A DNA stretch of 64,000 nt from Pezicula radicicola (Eukaryota; Ascomycota; Leotiomycetes; Helotiales; Dermateaceae): contig PDUO01000052.1 in the NCBI GenBank assembly GCA_003008705.1, positions 90,529-154,528 on the forward strand, written 5' to 3'. A program made the position numbers and the translations under genes. Shown here one piece after another: positions 1 through 10,602 of the stretch. Positions within the stretch are counted from its first letter, which is position 1. The number at the start of each line of letters is the position of its first letter. The notes below the pieces were generated by a model. The model was not told the DNA's origin. It saw only the letters and a program-made list of their open reading frames with translations, and ran no database searches.

Positions 1-639
1 TATAATATAAATTATATATTTAAAGATAATATAAAGATACTATAATAAAGACTTCTTAGAATATAATAAAACCTTATTAAATATATCTAAATAAAAGAAA
101 GAGTAAGAGTATATATTAATATATATAGAATAAATAATACTAAGAAAGAAACTTATATAAGATTAATAAGATTATAATTAAAAACTATAATAATAGAAGT
201 TATTCTAATATTAAGTATTAAGAAAATAACCTCTAATATCTTACTAGAAATTATAAGATAGAAGAAGATAAAGGATATAAGGATAAGAGAGTTAAAAGAG
301 AAGATTCTACTATAGATAGTTTATCTAATAATATAAAAGAGAAGAAGTTATTTAGATAAGAACTAATTAAAGAAAATTAAGTAAATAAGAACTTAGATAA
401 AGAGACTAAGTTATAAATAGATATAGGAATTTAACTAAGTAAGGCTTAAGTAGAAGTAATAAAATACTACTAAGTATTAATTAATTAACTAACTAGATTA
501 TATAAATATAATATATAACTACTTATATTTATAGATATATTTACTTTTAACTTCCTTTCTTCCTTAAGTAATAAAAAGATATTTTATTATCTTATATAAA
601 TAACTTTAAAAGAGCTCTTAATAAATACTTATATTATAA

Positions 640-1460
640 TTCTAAAGAAGAATTATTTAGTAGAGAACTAATTATAAAATATATATAAAAAGAGTCCAAT
701 TATAAAAGGAATAATACTAAGATATTAAATACTTTATAATCTATAGTTAATTTAGGAATAACTAAAAGATTTAAAGATAAACTAAATACTAGTAATTTTT
801 ATAAAACTATTAAAACTACCTTAAGTAAAACTAGTATAGAACTAGTAAATAGATATTTTAATAAGTTTATAGAAGCTAACTATAGATCTTATTCTAATAT
901 AGATAAATATACTAGTATTATATAATTATCTAGTCTTTATTTAAATTTAAATTTAAAGAAAATAAAAATAATACTAGGGATAAAAATAAAGAAACTATTA
1001 AAGAGCCTTCTAATAAAATTATTATATTTACTTTTAGTAATAATTCTAATATGAATAATTTAAATCCTATAAACCCTAGTAGTTATAATACTATTATAGA
1101 GCCTAATATTAATAAAAAATATAAGTATTTAGATAATAAGATTATTTTAAACTATAGAGAGAGTACTATACTCCTAATAGGGATTTACTTATAAACTTAG
1201 TAGAAGTTAATAATAAGTCTATTACTATAATAGATAATATTAGAATATCTATAATAGATAATATTAGAATATCTATTAAAGCTATAGGTAAAATATCTAT
1301 TATAGTAGATAATAAAGAACTAGTAATAACTAATATAAACTATATTCCTAATATAATAAACTCTAGAGAACTAACTAATAAAAGTTAGACTATTTTATTT
1401 AAAGAAAATAAAACTTTATTAAAATATAAGATAAAAGTAATATAATAAAGTAATACTTAC
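640..1460 (+). mobile_element. Ty1/copia retrotransposon gag-protease remnant
   Basis: Read through stop codons, the plus strand at about 1,190-1,400 resembles the copia protease/pre-integrase segment: a spaced run of Ile/Val, then AIGKISI, then ITNINYIPN, which corresponds to the usual G-x-G-x-V..LxNVLYVP pattern followed by the 'nLlSv..L' stretch. Upstream (about 700-1,000) a gag-like helical region can be read. No reverse transcriptase or RNase H follows: after 1,470 the sequence becomes unrelated repeat DNA, so this is a truncated, RIP-killed copy. A 24-bp tandem duplication lies at about 1,224-1,275. The family call rests on pattern resemblance through many substitutions. Confidence 0.5.
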
Positions 1461-1484
1461 TTAGGTGCCTTTCTATAGGCGCTT

Positions 1485-1650
1485 AAACTAGGATTAAACT
1501 AGACTTGAACTAGGTTTAAATTAGGCTTAAACTAGTTTAAAGGATCCTAGTAGGTTAAAGTAGTTTAGATTAGTTTAGACTAGTTCGGACCAGTTCGGAC
1601 CGTAGTTCGGAGTAGTTTAGAGTAGTTTAGAGTAGTTTAAAGCGGTTTAG
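1485..1650. repeat. degenerate minisatellite of about 10-bp units
   Basis: Short related units (AAACTAGG, AGTTTAGA, AGTTCGGA and variants) follow each other for about 160 bp. Some units keep CG (GTTCGGACC) while others have TT/TA in the same place, as expected if a CpG-containing unit had been partly mutated. A related stretch in the opposite orientation lies at about 3,105-3,195. Confidence 0.5.
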
Positions 1651-1654
1651 AACT

Positions 1655-2110
1655 AACCACTAAAGCCCCCTATAGCTATAGGCTATTACAGGGCCTAACT
1701 TTAAGCCTTAATATCTAAGGAACTACTAGTTATATTTAGGTAATTCTTAGTATTATATAGTCTTTATATTAATTATAAATATATATAGGTCTTAGTTTAA
1801 TTCTATAGCTTATATAGAGCTTATAATAAATATATTTAAAATAAGAAGTTTATAAACTTCTTTAAACCTAAGAATTAAGTATAGTTTATAAAACTTAATT
1901 AATTAATTTAATATCTAAGGAACCTATTTATCTATTTAAGTAATTTTAATTATTATAAGACTATTATAGTATATATTATTATATTATGTTTAATTTATAA
2001 TTATATATATATTAATAAGCTAGTTATAAGACTTATTAAATTTTAACTTATTGTTATATTTTATAATTGCGTACTATAATAGCCTATAGCTATAGTGATG
2101 CTTAGTGGTC
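1655..2110. mobile_element. MITE-like element with terminal inverted repeats
   Basis: The left end (1,655-1,690) and the right end (2,075-2,110) are inverted copies of about 36 bp. The inner 20 bp, AATAGCCTATAGCTATAG and neighbours, match essentially perfectly, and the outer part (..TTAGTGGT..) matches with a few differences. The interior of about 380 bp has no coding potential. Size and structure fit a non-autonomous DNA transposon (MITE). No clear target-site duplication could be recognised after RIP, so the superfamily is open. Confidence 0.55.
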
Positions 2111-2675
2111 GTAAAACCCTTATAATTATAAATACTACTTTCGTGTATAACTCCGGCTATATTAGTTATATAACATTAATTTTTGTATTATATATTTCCT
2201 TATTAGGAATAGTATATAATATAAGCTAAACTAACCGAATCGAATAGATAGGGAAGGAGAAAACTAAATTAGTAGTTTTCTAGTTATAAACTAGTTTATA
2301 AGTTCGGTAGATGGATTACTAGTTTAAGGAGGAATAGTAAGGCCTAAATTTAAGTAGACTAAATAAGGTAATTTCACACGAATTTACTATTAAAGTAATT
2401 TATATAATTATACGCTTATAATATATGTTTTACCTTATATAGTGTTTTATTTTATCTTGTTTTATTTTATTAGTGTTTTATAAGTAAAGTAAAGCTTTCC
2501 TAACTTAGTAGTCTATACAACTTAGTCTATACTAAATGTAGTAGTCCTTATAACTAGCCTTTTGTATATAGATAACCTCTCTTTCCTATCTTTCTTAGAT
2601 ATCTTTGAATTAAGTCTTAAGTTCCCTATATACTATTATCTTTGACCTACCTATTACTCTGTTCGACGCCCTCCT

Positions 2676-3290
2676 ACCTATCCTATATTTATAGTGTACT
2701 TTAGGCTACGCGTATACCAACCTACCTTACCTTATCACCTATACTTATAGCCTATTATCCGATAGTTATAAACCTCTTAGAACTTACTAATCTAAACTAC
2801 CTAGTTATTACTAATATAAACTAATATACACTAATAGTATTTATTTTAATTGTTTTTATATAAAAAATAGGTTACGTGGTTAAACTCGCTTAGCTTATAG
2901 CTCTATAAATAACAACGCTAAAAAAGATCTAATAAAAGGTTTATAAGTTTTATAAAAAACTACCTCTAAGGGATTATTATAATTAGTATATATATATAGC
3001 TAGTGCCTTATAGATAAAAACCTCTATATACTTTTTTAGGTATTTGTTTTTATAAACCGATCGGATCGGATTAAGGTTTTATAGACGCTCGGCGTAGTTT
3101 TGAACTAGTATCGAAAACTAGGCTAAATTAGGCTAGAGCGGGCTTGGAGCTATTTAAATCCTAGTTCAAGCCTAGTTCAAGCCCTACCTATAGGTAGTAT
3201 AGTACGTATCCTATATTTATAGTATATCTATACTTACCTACCTTATCTATTTCACCTATACTTATAGCTTATAATCTAATAGATAATAGT
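2676..3290. repeat. pair of diverged direct repeats
   Basis: About 90 bp at 2,676-2,768 recur in the same orientation at 3,198-3,290. Shared blocks include TATCCTATATTTATAGT, ACCTACCTTA and CACCTATACTTATAG. The spacing of about 520 bp would suit two LTR fragments or a tandem insertion of one repeat family. The part between (about 3,105-3,195) resembles the 1,490-1,560 minisatellite in inverted orientation. Confidence 0.45.
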
Positions 3291-4513
3291 ATAAATAGAG
3301 AAAAGCTATAAATAATAATAGTTATACTTTATTTAGAATTACTACTAATAGACTTAGAGGTAGTAGTATTAGTTAATTAATCTAAAGTAGAGTCTAGAGT
3401 TATACTCTTATAAGATATTAATAATATTAATATAGCTTTAATTATTTATAAATATAATTAATATACTATATATAGATTTAAGAACTATATATTATAATTA
3501 TTATCTATAGTAAAAATTATAAATAAAGTAATTTATTTACTTAAAATATATATATAACTAGTACTAATACTTATTTAATAAACTACTTATCCTCTTCTAA
3601 AGAATATATTACTATAAGATATTAAAGAAGATTACTTTAAAAAAGAGAAATAAATTACCTTTAGATAGTTATAGCTAAGGAGTTAACTAAATTAAGATAT
3701 AATAGAATACTAATATTATAAGATTAAAGCTTATTAGATATATAAGATAGAAGGTAATATTTTATAATAGAATATTATCTATTTAAGAGATTTATAGATA
3801 CTAAATCTATTTACTATTTATTAAGAGATATAGTTTACTATTAATTTATACTTTAGTTTATAAATTAAATATATATTTAATCCTATAAAACTTATTAGTA
3901 TATTAGTTATATAAGAGATACTTAGAAGTTTACTACTAGTATTAATACTAGAACTAAAATAAGAGAAGATTAGTATTATAAAGAAAGCTATAAAGAAACT
4001 ATAATATATTTTAATTTTATATTTTACTTTAGATCTTTCTTCTTTTCTAATTTAATTAATTTAGAAGAGTCTTTATCTTCTATATCTTTACTTTATTATC
4101 TCTCTTTATATTTATAATTTTTAATATCCCTCTAGATAAATTACTACTAATTAATATAATAACTTTAGAATCTATACCTTTATAAAATAACTTTAATAAA
4201 TATATAGTATATATTAAGTATAGTTTATTTAAAGTCTAAAGTAATTATTATTATAGAGATTCTCTTTTAAAATACCTATCTATTAATATTATAAACCTTG
4301 TTTAATACCTTATTTAAATTCTTAGATATTTTATTAATAATAGTATAAAAAGAGTATAAGAGACTATATTATTAGTAAAGGTATATTATTATATTCTAGA
4401 GGTTTAGAAGAGTTATTAAAAATACTTTCTTAGTATTAAACTTATTAATATATAGTATTAGAAGTTAAATTTATTACTTTATAAAGATATTAGTATTAGT
4501 TTTAATAAATATT

Positions 4514-4621
4514 AATAATAGTTTTATTTATTAATAAATAACTATAAGATTAAATACTTATTCTTTATTTATTTACTTTAAAAATATATTCTAATATTTA
4601 TTAATAAATAAAACTATTATT
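4514..4621. repeat. perfect 26-bp inverted repeat with a 56-bp loop
   Basis: Bases 4,514-4,539 and 4,596-4,621 are exact reverse complements of each other. In so AT-rich a sequence short palindromes are common, but 26 exact pairs is long. It may be the ends of a tiny foldback element or a remnant of inverted repeat copies; no coding is present. Confidence 0.6.
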
Positions 4622-4999
4622 TATATAAGCTTAGATAGTTTATATATATTAATAAAGAGTTTAATATTATTATCTCTAATTAGATATTTAAAATATTAAG
4701 AGTTTATTACTATTATAATATTCTTTTATATAATTTATATTATAAAAATAAAAATAATTACTAAGAGTAATATTATAAACTAAAGAAACTAAAGAAAGAT
4801 AATCTAAACTCTATTAATAATAACTTTTAAGACTATAGTAATAGTCTTTATAATTTAATCTATATAGAAGGTATTCTAGAAGTTATTACTAATAGGTCCC
4901 TTTATAACTATATAGTATATAAAGATAAGAATAATATATAAGTACTATAGTATTCCCTTATCCTATACTACTTTCTATCTTTTCTTAAGGAGATAGTTA

Positions 5000-5900
5000 A
5001 ATTATATAGTATAGATAAGCCTTAGAAGTATAAGCTTCTTAGAGAGTATATACTTATACTAAGTATACTCTACTTAGTAGAGTACTTCTAGTTCTATCTT
5101 AGTTAGTATAAGCTTCTTAATCTCTACTATTATCTTAGAAATATCTTTCTTTTATTTATTATTCTCTTTCTTCTCTAAAGCCTTCTTAGGTCTAGACTAG
5201 ATATTATAGTCGTCTACTATAATTTTATAAAAGTTAGTAAATTTCTCTTACTCTCTATTATTAATATTATTAATATAGTTCTTATATACCTTAGCTATAG
5301 TTATTTTTTTCTTTCTTAGCTTTATAGAAGCTATCTCTCCTTACTTAGAGGAATCCTTCTTAGGCCTATCTTACTTAGAAGTCTTTACTACCTCCTAGGA
5401 TTTAGAACTTTCACTCTTTAAGGCTTGATCTATAGAGGTATTTATATCTTACTTCTCTACTAATTCGCCGCTATTAACTAATAACTCTTTCTCTACTATA
5501 GATATAGCTTCCGGCTTTAGAGGCTTAGGGATAAGGGTATCTTATATAGGACTATCTATTCTAATAGGAGTTATTATAAGGAATATATTATAAAGTATAA
5601 CTATAATATTAAGCCTAGAGGAGATTAGTATCTATATATAGTATATCGAATCACGTTAAGAGTACCTCGAGTACTTAGTATTTTAATAGAACTTTTACTA
5701 TCTTATATAGCTTAGATTATCTCTATTCCTATAGCTTTAAATTAGCTTCTTTCTACTCTTAGACTATATTTAGATATATCTTCTTAAATACTATAGCTTC
5801 TCCTAAATCCTTATACTCTTCCTCTATTGTCTTTTTCTTAGTTTTATTAGCTATAGGGATATATTCCTTCTCTAGAGGATCTTTAGTCTTCTACTTTATA
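5000..5900 (-). pseudogene. RIP-damaged Lys/Glu/Ser-rich reading frame
   Basis: The minus strand can be read as a long low-complexity protein rich in Lys, Glu, Ser and Ile, interrupted only by stops that replace likely Gln or Trp codons. It lies directly downstream of the EST1-like pseudogene and could be its C-terminal tail or a separate gene. No domain is recognisable. Damage here is heavier than in the 6,600-8,000 part. Confidence 0.25.
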
Positions 5901-8034
5901 GAGTACTCCTAGGAATTAGTATAGTACTTAGTACCCTCTAATATATTATTTTAACTAACTAGCTAGTCCTTATACTTTATAATGTCTATTAAATAGTTAA
6001 TAGATATATTGAGTTTATATTATATTTACTTTAATTTATAGCTTAGAAGCTAGAATTTTAGTTTTAAGTATAATTCTATATTCTAAGATATAGAATATAA
6101 ATAACTAAATATAATAGTAAATACTTATTCAACTTCTATAATCTTTGAACTATACTATTGTATAAGGGGGACTAAAGTCTCTATTATCCTTACTCATCTA
6201 TTATTGAATAGTCTATAAGTAGCTATAGTACTAGAAAACAAGGCTATTTATATAAGTATATTATAGCGAGAAAGAATTACGAGATAGTAGAGGAGCCGGC
6301 TAGTACTAGGGATATTATTATATACCTTTATATACTAACGAATCGAGTTTTCAGCCTAGGTTGATCTAGTGTCTTCTTCGTTACTAATCTCTAATCTAGA
6401 AAATATTAGTTAAGTACAACTAATAAAAAGAAAATAGACCTATAGTAAGATATACCTCCTAGATATTTAGTAAATATATACTTTAGCTTATTCGGAACTA
6501 AATCTCACTTCTTTTTATACTCCTTATACTCTCTTTATCGTCGCTTATATAGTAACTCTCGTAGACTTATCTAAGTTTTTAGTTTAACTACGACTAGAGA
6601 CGGCTCTTAGATTAGAGTAGCCGTTTCTAAGAGTAAGGCTAATATATTATAATCTATAAAGAAAGTTACTATTATATACTCGAGTATACTACCTTTAGTA
6701 TTAAGACGATATAGGTTAAACTTTAGGAACTTATATATTCTATACCTCTATAACCTTAAGGCTATATTATATTTTATCGCTAATCTTTTAAGAGTATTTA
6801 ATGTACTAGGATATTATAAAGCAAGGAAAAAGTTATAATACTTATAGATTAAGGTTCTATATAATACGAGTAGAGCTTAATGTTATATAGTAGTAATCGG
6901 ATCGATAAACATCTCTCTACCAAGTATATACTCTTCTATATATACCTTTTTTATCTTTGGGGGCTCCGGTGTCTTAGTGGGAGAACAGGCTTGTATAGCT
7001 ATAGTATACTATCCAATTTCTCGAGGAAGCTAATCTATATTAGCGAAGGCGGGCTAGGTATTCTTGTCTACAGGAGATGGATCAATCTCGGTAGTATTTT
7101 CGTCGTTACTTATATTGGCAGTATTCCTATTATAGGCCGGACTTACGGTCTCCTTTATAACTGGAGGCAGGTCTTTCTTGTTAACGGGAGGCTAGGTATC
7201 CTTAGTAGCAGGGAGCTGGTTTTGCTTCTTGTCCTCAGAGGCCTGTTGCTGCTCGTCTTGTAGCTAATCGGTCCCTCTTATTGCCTCGAGGCAACATTGT
7301 AGATACGCACTCGCTGGTGGGTATCGTGAAACTATCGCGGTCTCGGGTTCCTTTTCCGGCACTAGTTTATAGATACATATAAACTCCATGTTTACGCGAT
7401 ATAGTAAGTTTACACAACAGTACTTCTATATAAGCTTTATACACTTACTCTTAACTATCACCAGCCTAGTATAGATGCCTATAACCTTAGCCTTTAATTA
7501 TATCTAGGAGATGGGTCTCGTTTTTAGTTCTAGGACTATATTATAGACCTTATCTTTTATTTATTTCTTGTTATTATTGTTGTCTTCGTCTAGTTCTCCG
7601 TCTTCCTTATCGTTTCTATCTTTATTATTTCCCTTGTTACTACCTCTGTCGCCTTCGTTGTCCTCTGCAGAAGATTTATTGTTAAGATCACTAGGTATCC
7701 TAATCCTATTGTAAGCCTAATTTACAATCGGATTTATAAGAATAATACACCTCTTTAATATAGCTCCCTGTTTAATACTATCTTAGTACCCGACGGTTCT
7801 ACGAGTATTAATATCTTCTATAGTTGTATTGCCGGGACCTTCTATACCTGCGGCACCAGCTAGGGGATATACGAAGTAATTGCGGGGCGTAGAAGTACGC
7901 TTATTATCGACTAGACCACCCTCTATAGTGTTGCTACTCCTTACAAAGGATAGATAAGTAGTAGTTGGGGAGTGGGGGAGTCTTCGCAACGGCTTTAGAA
8001 CGGTACTATTGTAAGCCTTATAAAGAACCCTCAA
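5900..8034 (-). pseudogene. EST1-type DNA/RNA-binding-domain protein, pseudogene
   Basis: One minus-strand frame runs from 8,034 to about 6,600 with stops mostly at expected Gln/Trp codons. It starts with a Pro/Thr/Ser-rich part, then an Asp/Glu/Asn-rich stretch (about 7,560-7,640), then LELKTRPIS (about 7,506-7,535), a helical segment ending KSKCIKLI, a Gln/Pro-rich linker, and RTLIYKYYNFFLAL (about 6,825-6,870). In a shifted frame LLYYLVILSRYN follows at about 6,250-6,295. This order matches the fungal proteins with an EST1-type DNA/RNA-binding domain (a TPR-like helical fold shared with SMG7/Est1 proteins of telomere and mRNA-decay biology). Assignment is by remembered family pattern. Damage increases toward low coordinates. 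Confidence 0.5.
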
Positions 8035-9033
8035 TACTCCGGAGAACTTTGTACTAAAGGCAAGGAGGTGGAATCGGGCTTAGGAGGTGAAAGCGAGCTA
8101 GAAATCCAAAGCCCAAGTTTTTACTTTGGCGTAGGAGGGACGCGGTAGGTAAATAAATATAACTACAGCCATCTTCAAGCTTCCCGCTCATCTAGCTTCC
8201 TAGCTCACTGCCATAAAATACAAGACAAAACCGCCTTTTTTGACCTAGCGTACGAAGGTGCCGGGCGTAATGTTTTACTCACCAGGATTATGTTAGGCAG
8301 AACTGTTACTACGCCCGGCACCTGCGTAAATCATTTACTATATCCCCCGACCCCCGCCCTGAATAAATCTTTTTTTGGTGAGAGAATCTCTGTGCCAGCC
8401 CTGATACGCTAACATTTATTCAGGGGATCTGCAGCTACGTATACGGGGCGGCTGACAAGAGAACGCCCACGCTTATCATGCAATACCATCGCCATGTCAT
8501 CAACCCCGCGACGACCACCATGTCCCCTCCCAAAAATTGCTGGTTATCATCTTCAATCATCCAAGTCCTCAATCCAGGAGCCAGAAACAGCTCCCCATCA
8601 GCCATAGCAGGCCTCGTCTGTCTCTGCCTTGAGGCCGCTCCCGGCTACATAAGTTCTCGTAGTTTCCGCCTACCCTCGACCTCCAGTAACTATCGTATCT
8701 CCTTTGTATACTCTTTTCCAGCCGTAGCCAAGGACCGAGTTGAAGGTCAGGTCAGCCGGGGGGTCGGGCAGTACGCAGGCTTGGTCCCGTCACGCCTGAC
8801 GCGGGGAGTTCCTCGAATTGAAGATATTGTTGCGAGGACTAACAACGCCTTTAGTCCGTTGTTGTGCAATATTCCCTAGATTCTGTAAATATAGCTAGTT
8901 GGAGCGAGTTGAGAAGCATCTCGCCGCAAAATAATACAGAGAAGATATTTAGAGTTATCATGAATTCCTATCCCAGCAGATCTAGCCCGCGAACACATGT
9001 CTTATCGCCGGTGCGAGACGCATTCTCGAGGGG
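8035..9033. other. gene-poor interval with two short inverted repeats
   Basis: No supported gene. Two hairpin-like repeats stand out: 8,251-8,268 against 8,311-8,328 (17 of 18 bp paired, core GGTGCCGGGCGT) and 8,357-8,368 against 8,414-8,425 (12 of 12, CCCTGAATAAAT). Both have the shape of very small foldback or MITE ends. Between 8,480 and 8,825 the minus strand can be read as a protein-like frame with stops at possible Gln/Arg/Trp sites, while the plus strand has a 133-codon open frame beginning at 8,478; I recognise neither. Confidence 0.4.
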
Positions 9034-9396
9034 TTGGATGCCAGTAACGCCAGCGAGACCGACATGACAAAGAGCCCCATAACGCGTCGGCGTACCTGGA
9101 CCTCCTCGGCAGGGTCTCAAAGCATTGCAAGGCCACATTACATCTGTACAACCTGCGACAATGGCAAATGCAACGTCTTCCGAGACAGCGGTTACCCACG
9201 CGGCTTTATTACCTGGGATGACAGCATTGGCATACATCCCAAAAATCTAAGATACTACTACGGTTTCCCGAGTCGGCAAGACCGGAAAGGTAAAAAGGCG
9301 AATCTGTTTGGAGAGGGATTTTGGGTCTGCGCTTCGGGGGCTTGTGATTACTTCTCTGACAGGAAGGATAGTGTCCCTTATGAGGACGCGAAGTGA
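9034..9396 (+). CDS. small GRF-type zinc-finger-like protein, two Cys lost
   Basis: The 120-residue frame contains CTTC and a downstream CxxCxxxxxCDYF-like pattern: NLRYYYGFPSRQD (about residues 70-83), then GEGFWVCASGACDYFSDR (about 95-112). The GRF zinc finger normally reads CxCG..a....N.GR.F..C....C..F, so YYYG occupies the place of CxCG and the first two zinc ligands are Tyr (TAC). TGC to TAC is a G-to-A change and would fit RIP. The N-terminus (residues 1-30) is basic and polar. GRF fingers bind single-stranded nucleic acid, but with half the ligands missing this copy is probably non-functional. A neighbouring upstream start cannot be excluded. Confidence 0.5.
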   Translation: MDASNASETDMTKSPITRRRTWTSSAGSQSIARPHYICTTCDNGKCNVFRDSGYPRGFITWDDSIGIHPKNLRYYYGFPSRQDRKGKKANLFGEGFWVCASGACDYFSDRKDSVPYEDAK

Positions 9397-10602
9397 TTTT
9401 GATGATTTTTATCCCTATTTATTAGAGAGAATCCCTCGTTATTGTTGAGCTGATTACTCCGCTTGGTGCGTCATCAACGTCCCCCACAACAGCCCTTCAT
9501 GGAACTGACTGACGGAAAAGCATGTGTTTCGGTGCAAGCTAGCTAATTTCACTGCTCTCGGTACAATATCTCTATTCCCATTAAGATCCTTCTCTTAACT
9601 CTCTATTTTTGAAAGATCTGGTTGAGACTTCTTTGAAGAGCGTTGTTAGACTTGAGCTTCGATATCATATGGAAGGTAGAATATTAGGGATAGGGTATAA
9701 ACACATCTGAGACAGAATTAACTTGGTTTGTCTATCGGAGGTCTACTTACTAGTTGCTTCTTTGATAGTGCAAAATCTGCTCGGCCGACGGATTAAGAAG
9801 TAGTATACTATCTATTTTGACGGATAGTAGATGCTATATCTATACTAAGAAGCGTCTTTTTCTTCCTGCTTATAGCCTCATTTTGCCTTTTTCGAATTTT
9901 ATATGGCATATTTAGCTGGGTGGGTGCTATAACTTTGGCTGAGGAGTCGACACCTTCTTTATATAAGAGGAGTAGGCTTGAAGAAAATAATATCACAGCG
10001 AATAGGTTGGGTGGGGTCAAGTTTGTGTAGACTCGGGAGGTTGGTATGTCATCAACTGCTGCTGCATAGGTGCTTGGGTTACAGTCATCGAAGCTTGCGG
10101 TGTCTCTGCCCGGGCTGAAGACATCAGAGGTTGCAGCCCAGGTGCTTGGGTTACTGCAAATTGACTGTATGGCGGAGGAGGGGCCTCGGTGGAGCCAACA
10201 AAACCTTCAAGGTTTGCGACAACAGATGAACCGCCTGTTATGATTTTGTCAATTGGGTGGTAACTATTCGCACACAAACAAGACTTACCAGCTTGATCTG
10301 GTGCCGCTGCCCGCTGATTCTTCGAAGTCATTTCTCTTTGGGAGCACTCGCGGATGGATACCAATATTGGGTTTGGTAATAGAAGATCGAAGGAAGATGA
10401 AAAGAGGCCTCTCTTGGGTGAGGTGGAAAGAGGCGAAAGTGAGGGATGCGGCTGCATCTCGTTTTCTTTATGAAGTTCATGTTCCTAAGAGCCTCATTTC
10501 CCAACATTAGGGCCTGCCTGTTACTCGGCAATCGACGAAGGATTTCAATGGTTTAGTCAGGATTGCAACTGCAGTTCTTGGCTAGCACTTCATGCATGCT
10601 GG
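9397..10602. other. intergenic, one unassigned minus-strand ORF
   Basis: The interval holds no recognisable family. A minus-strand frame at 10,017-10,457 (146 codons) is Pro/Gln/Thr-rich, has a PPPPYS motif and twice repeats VTQAP about 30 residues apart, so it could be the tail of a lost protein, but low complexity makes it weak. The part at 9,600-9,830 is AT-rich and looks non-coding. Confidence 0.3.

Larger units (their letters stand above)
1..6900. repeat. AT-rich, RIP-saturated repeat block
   Basis: The block is dominated by A and T and is almost devoid of CA and TG dinucleotides; long runs between 1 and 1,400 contain only one or two of either. TA steps are in great excess. That is what fungal repeat-induced point mutation leaves behind, because it changes CpA to TpA on both strands. 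No open frame longer than about 60 codons survives. Individual elements inside it are listed separately. Composition becomes gradually less extreme from about 6,300 to 8,000. The RIP reading rests on dinucleotide pattern only; no sister copy is available in the window for comparison. Confidence 0.85.
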
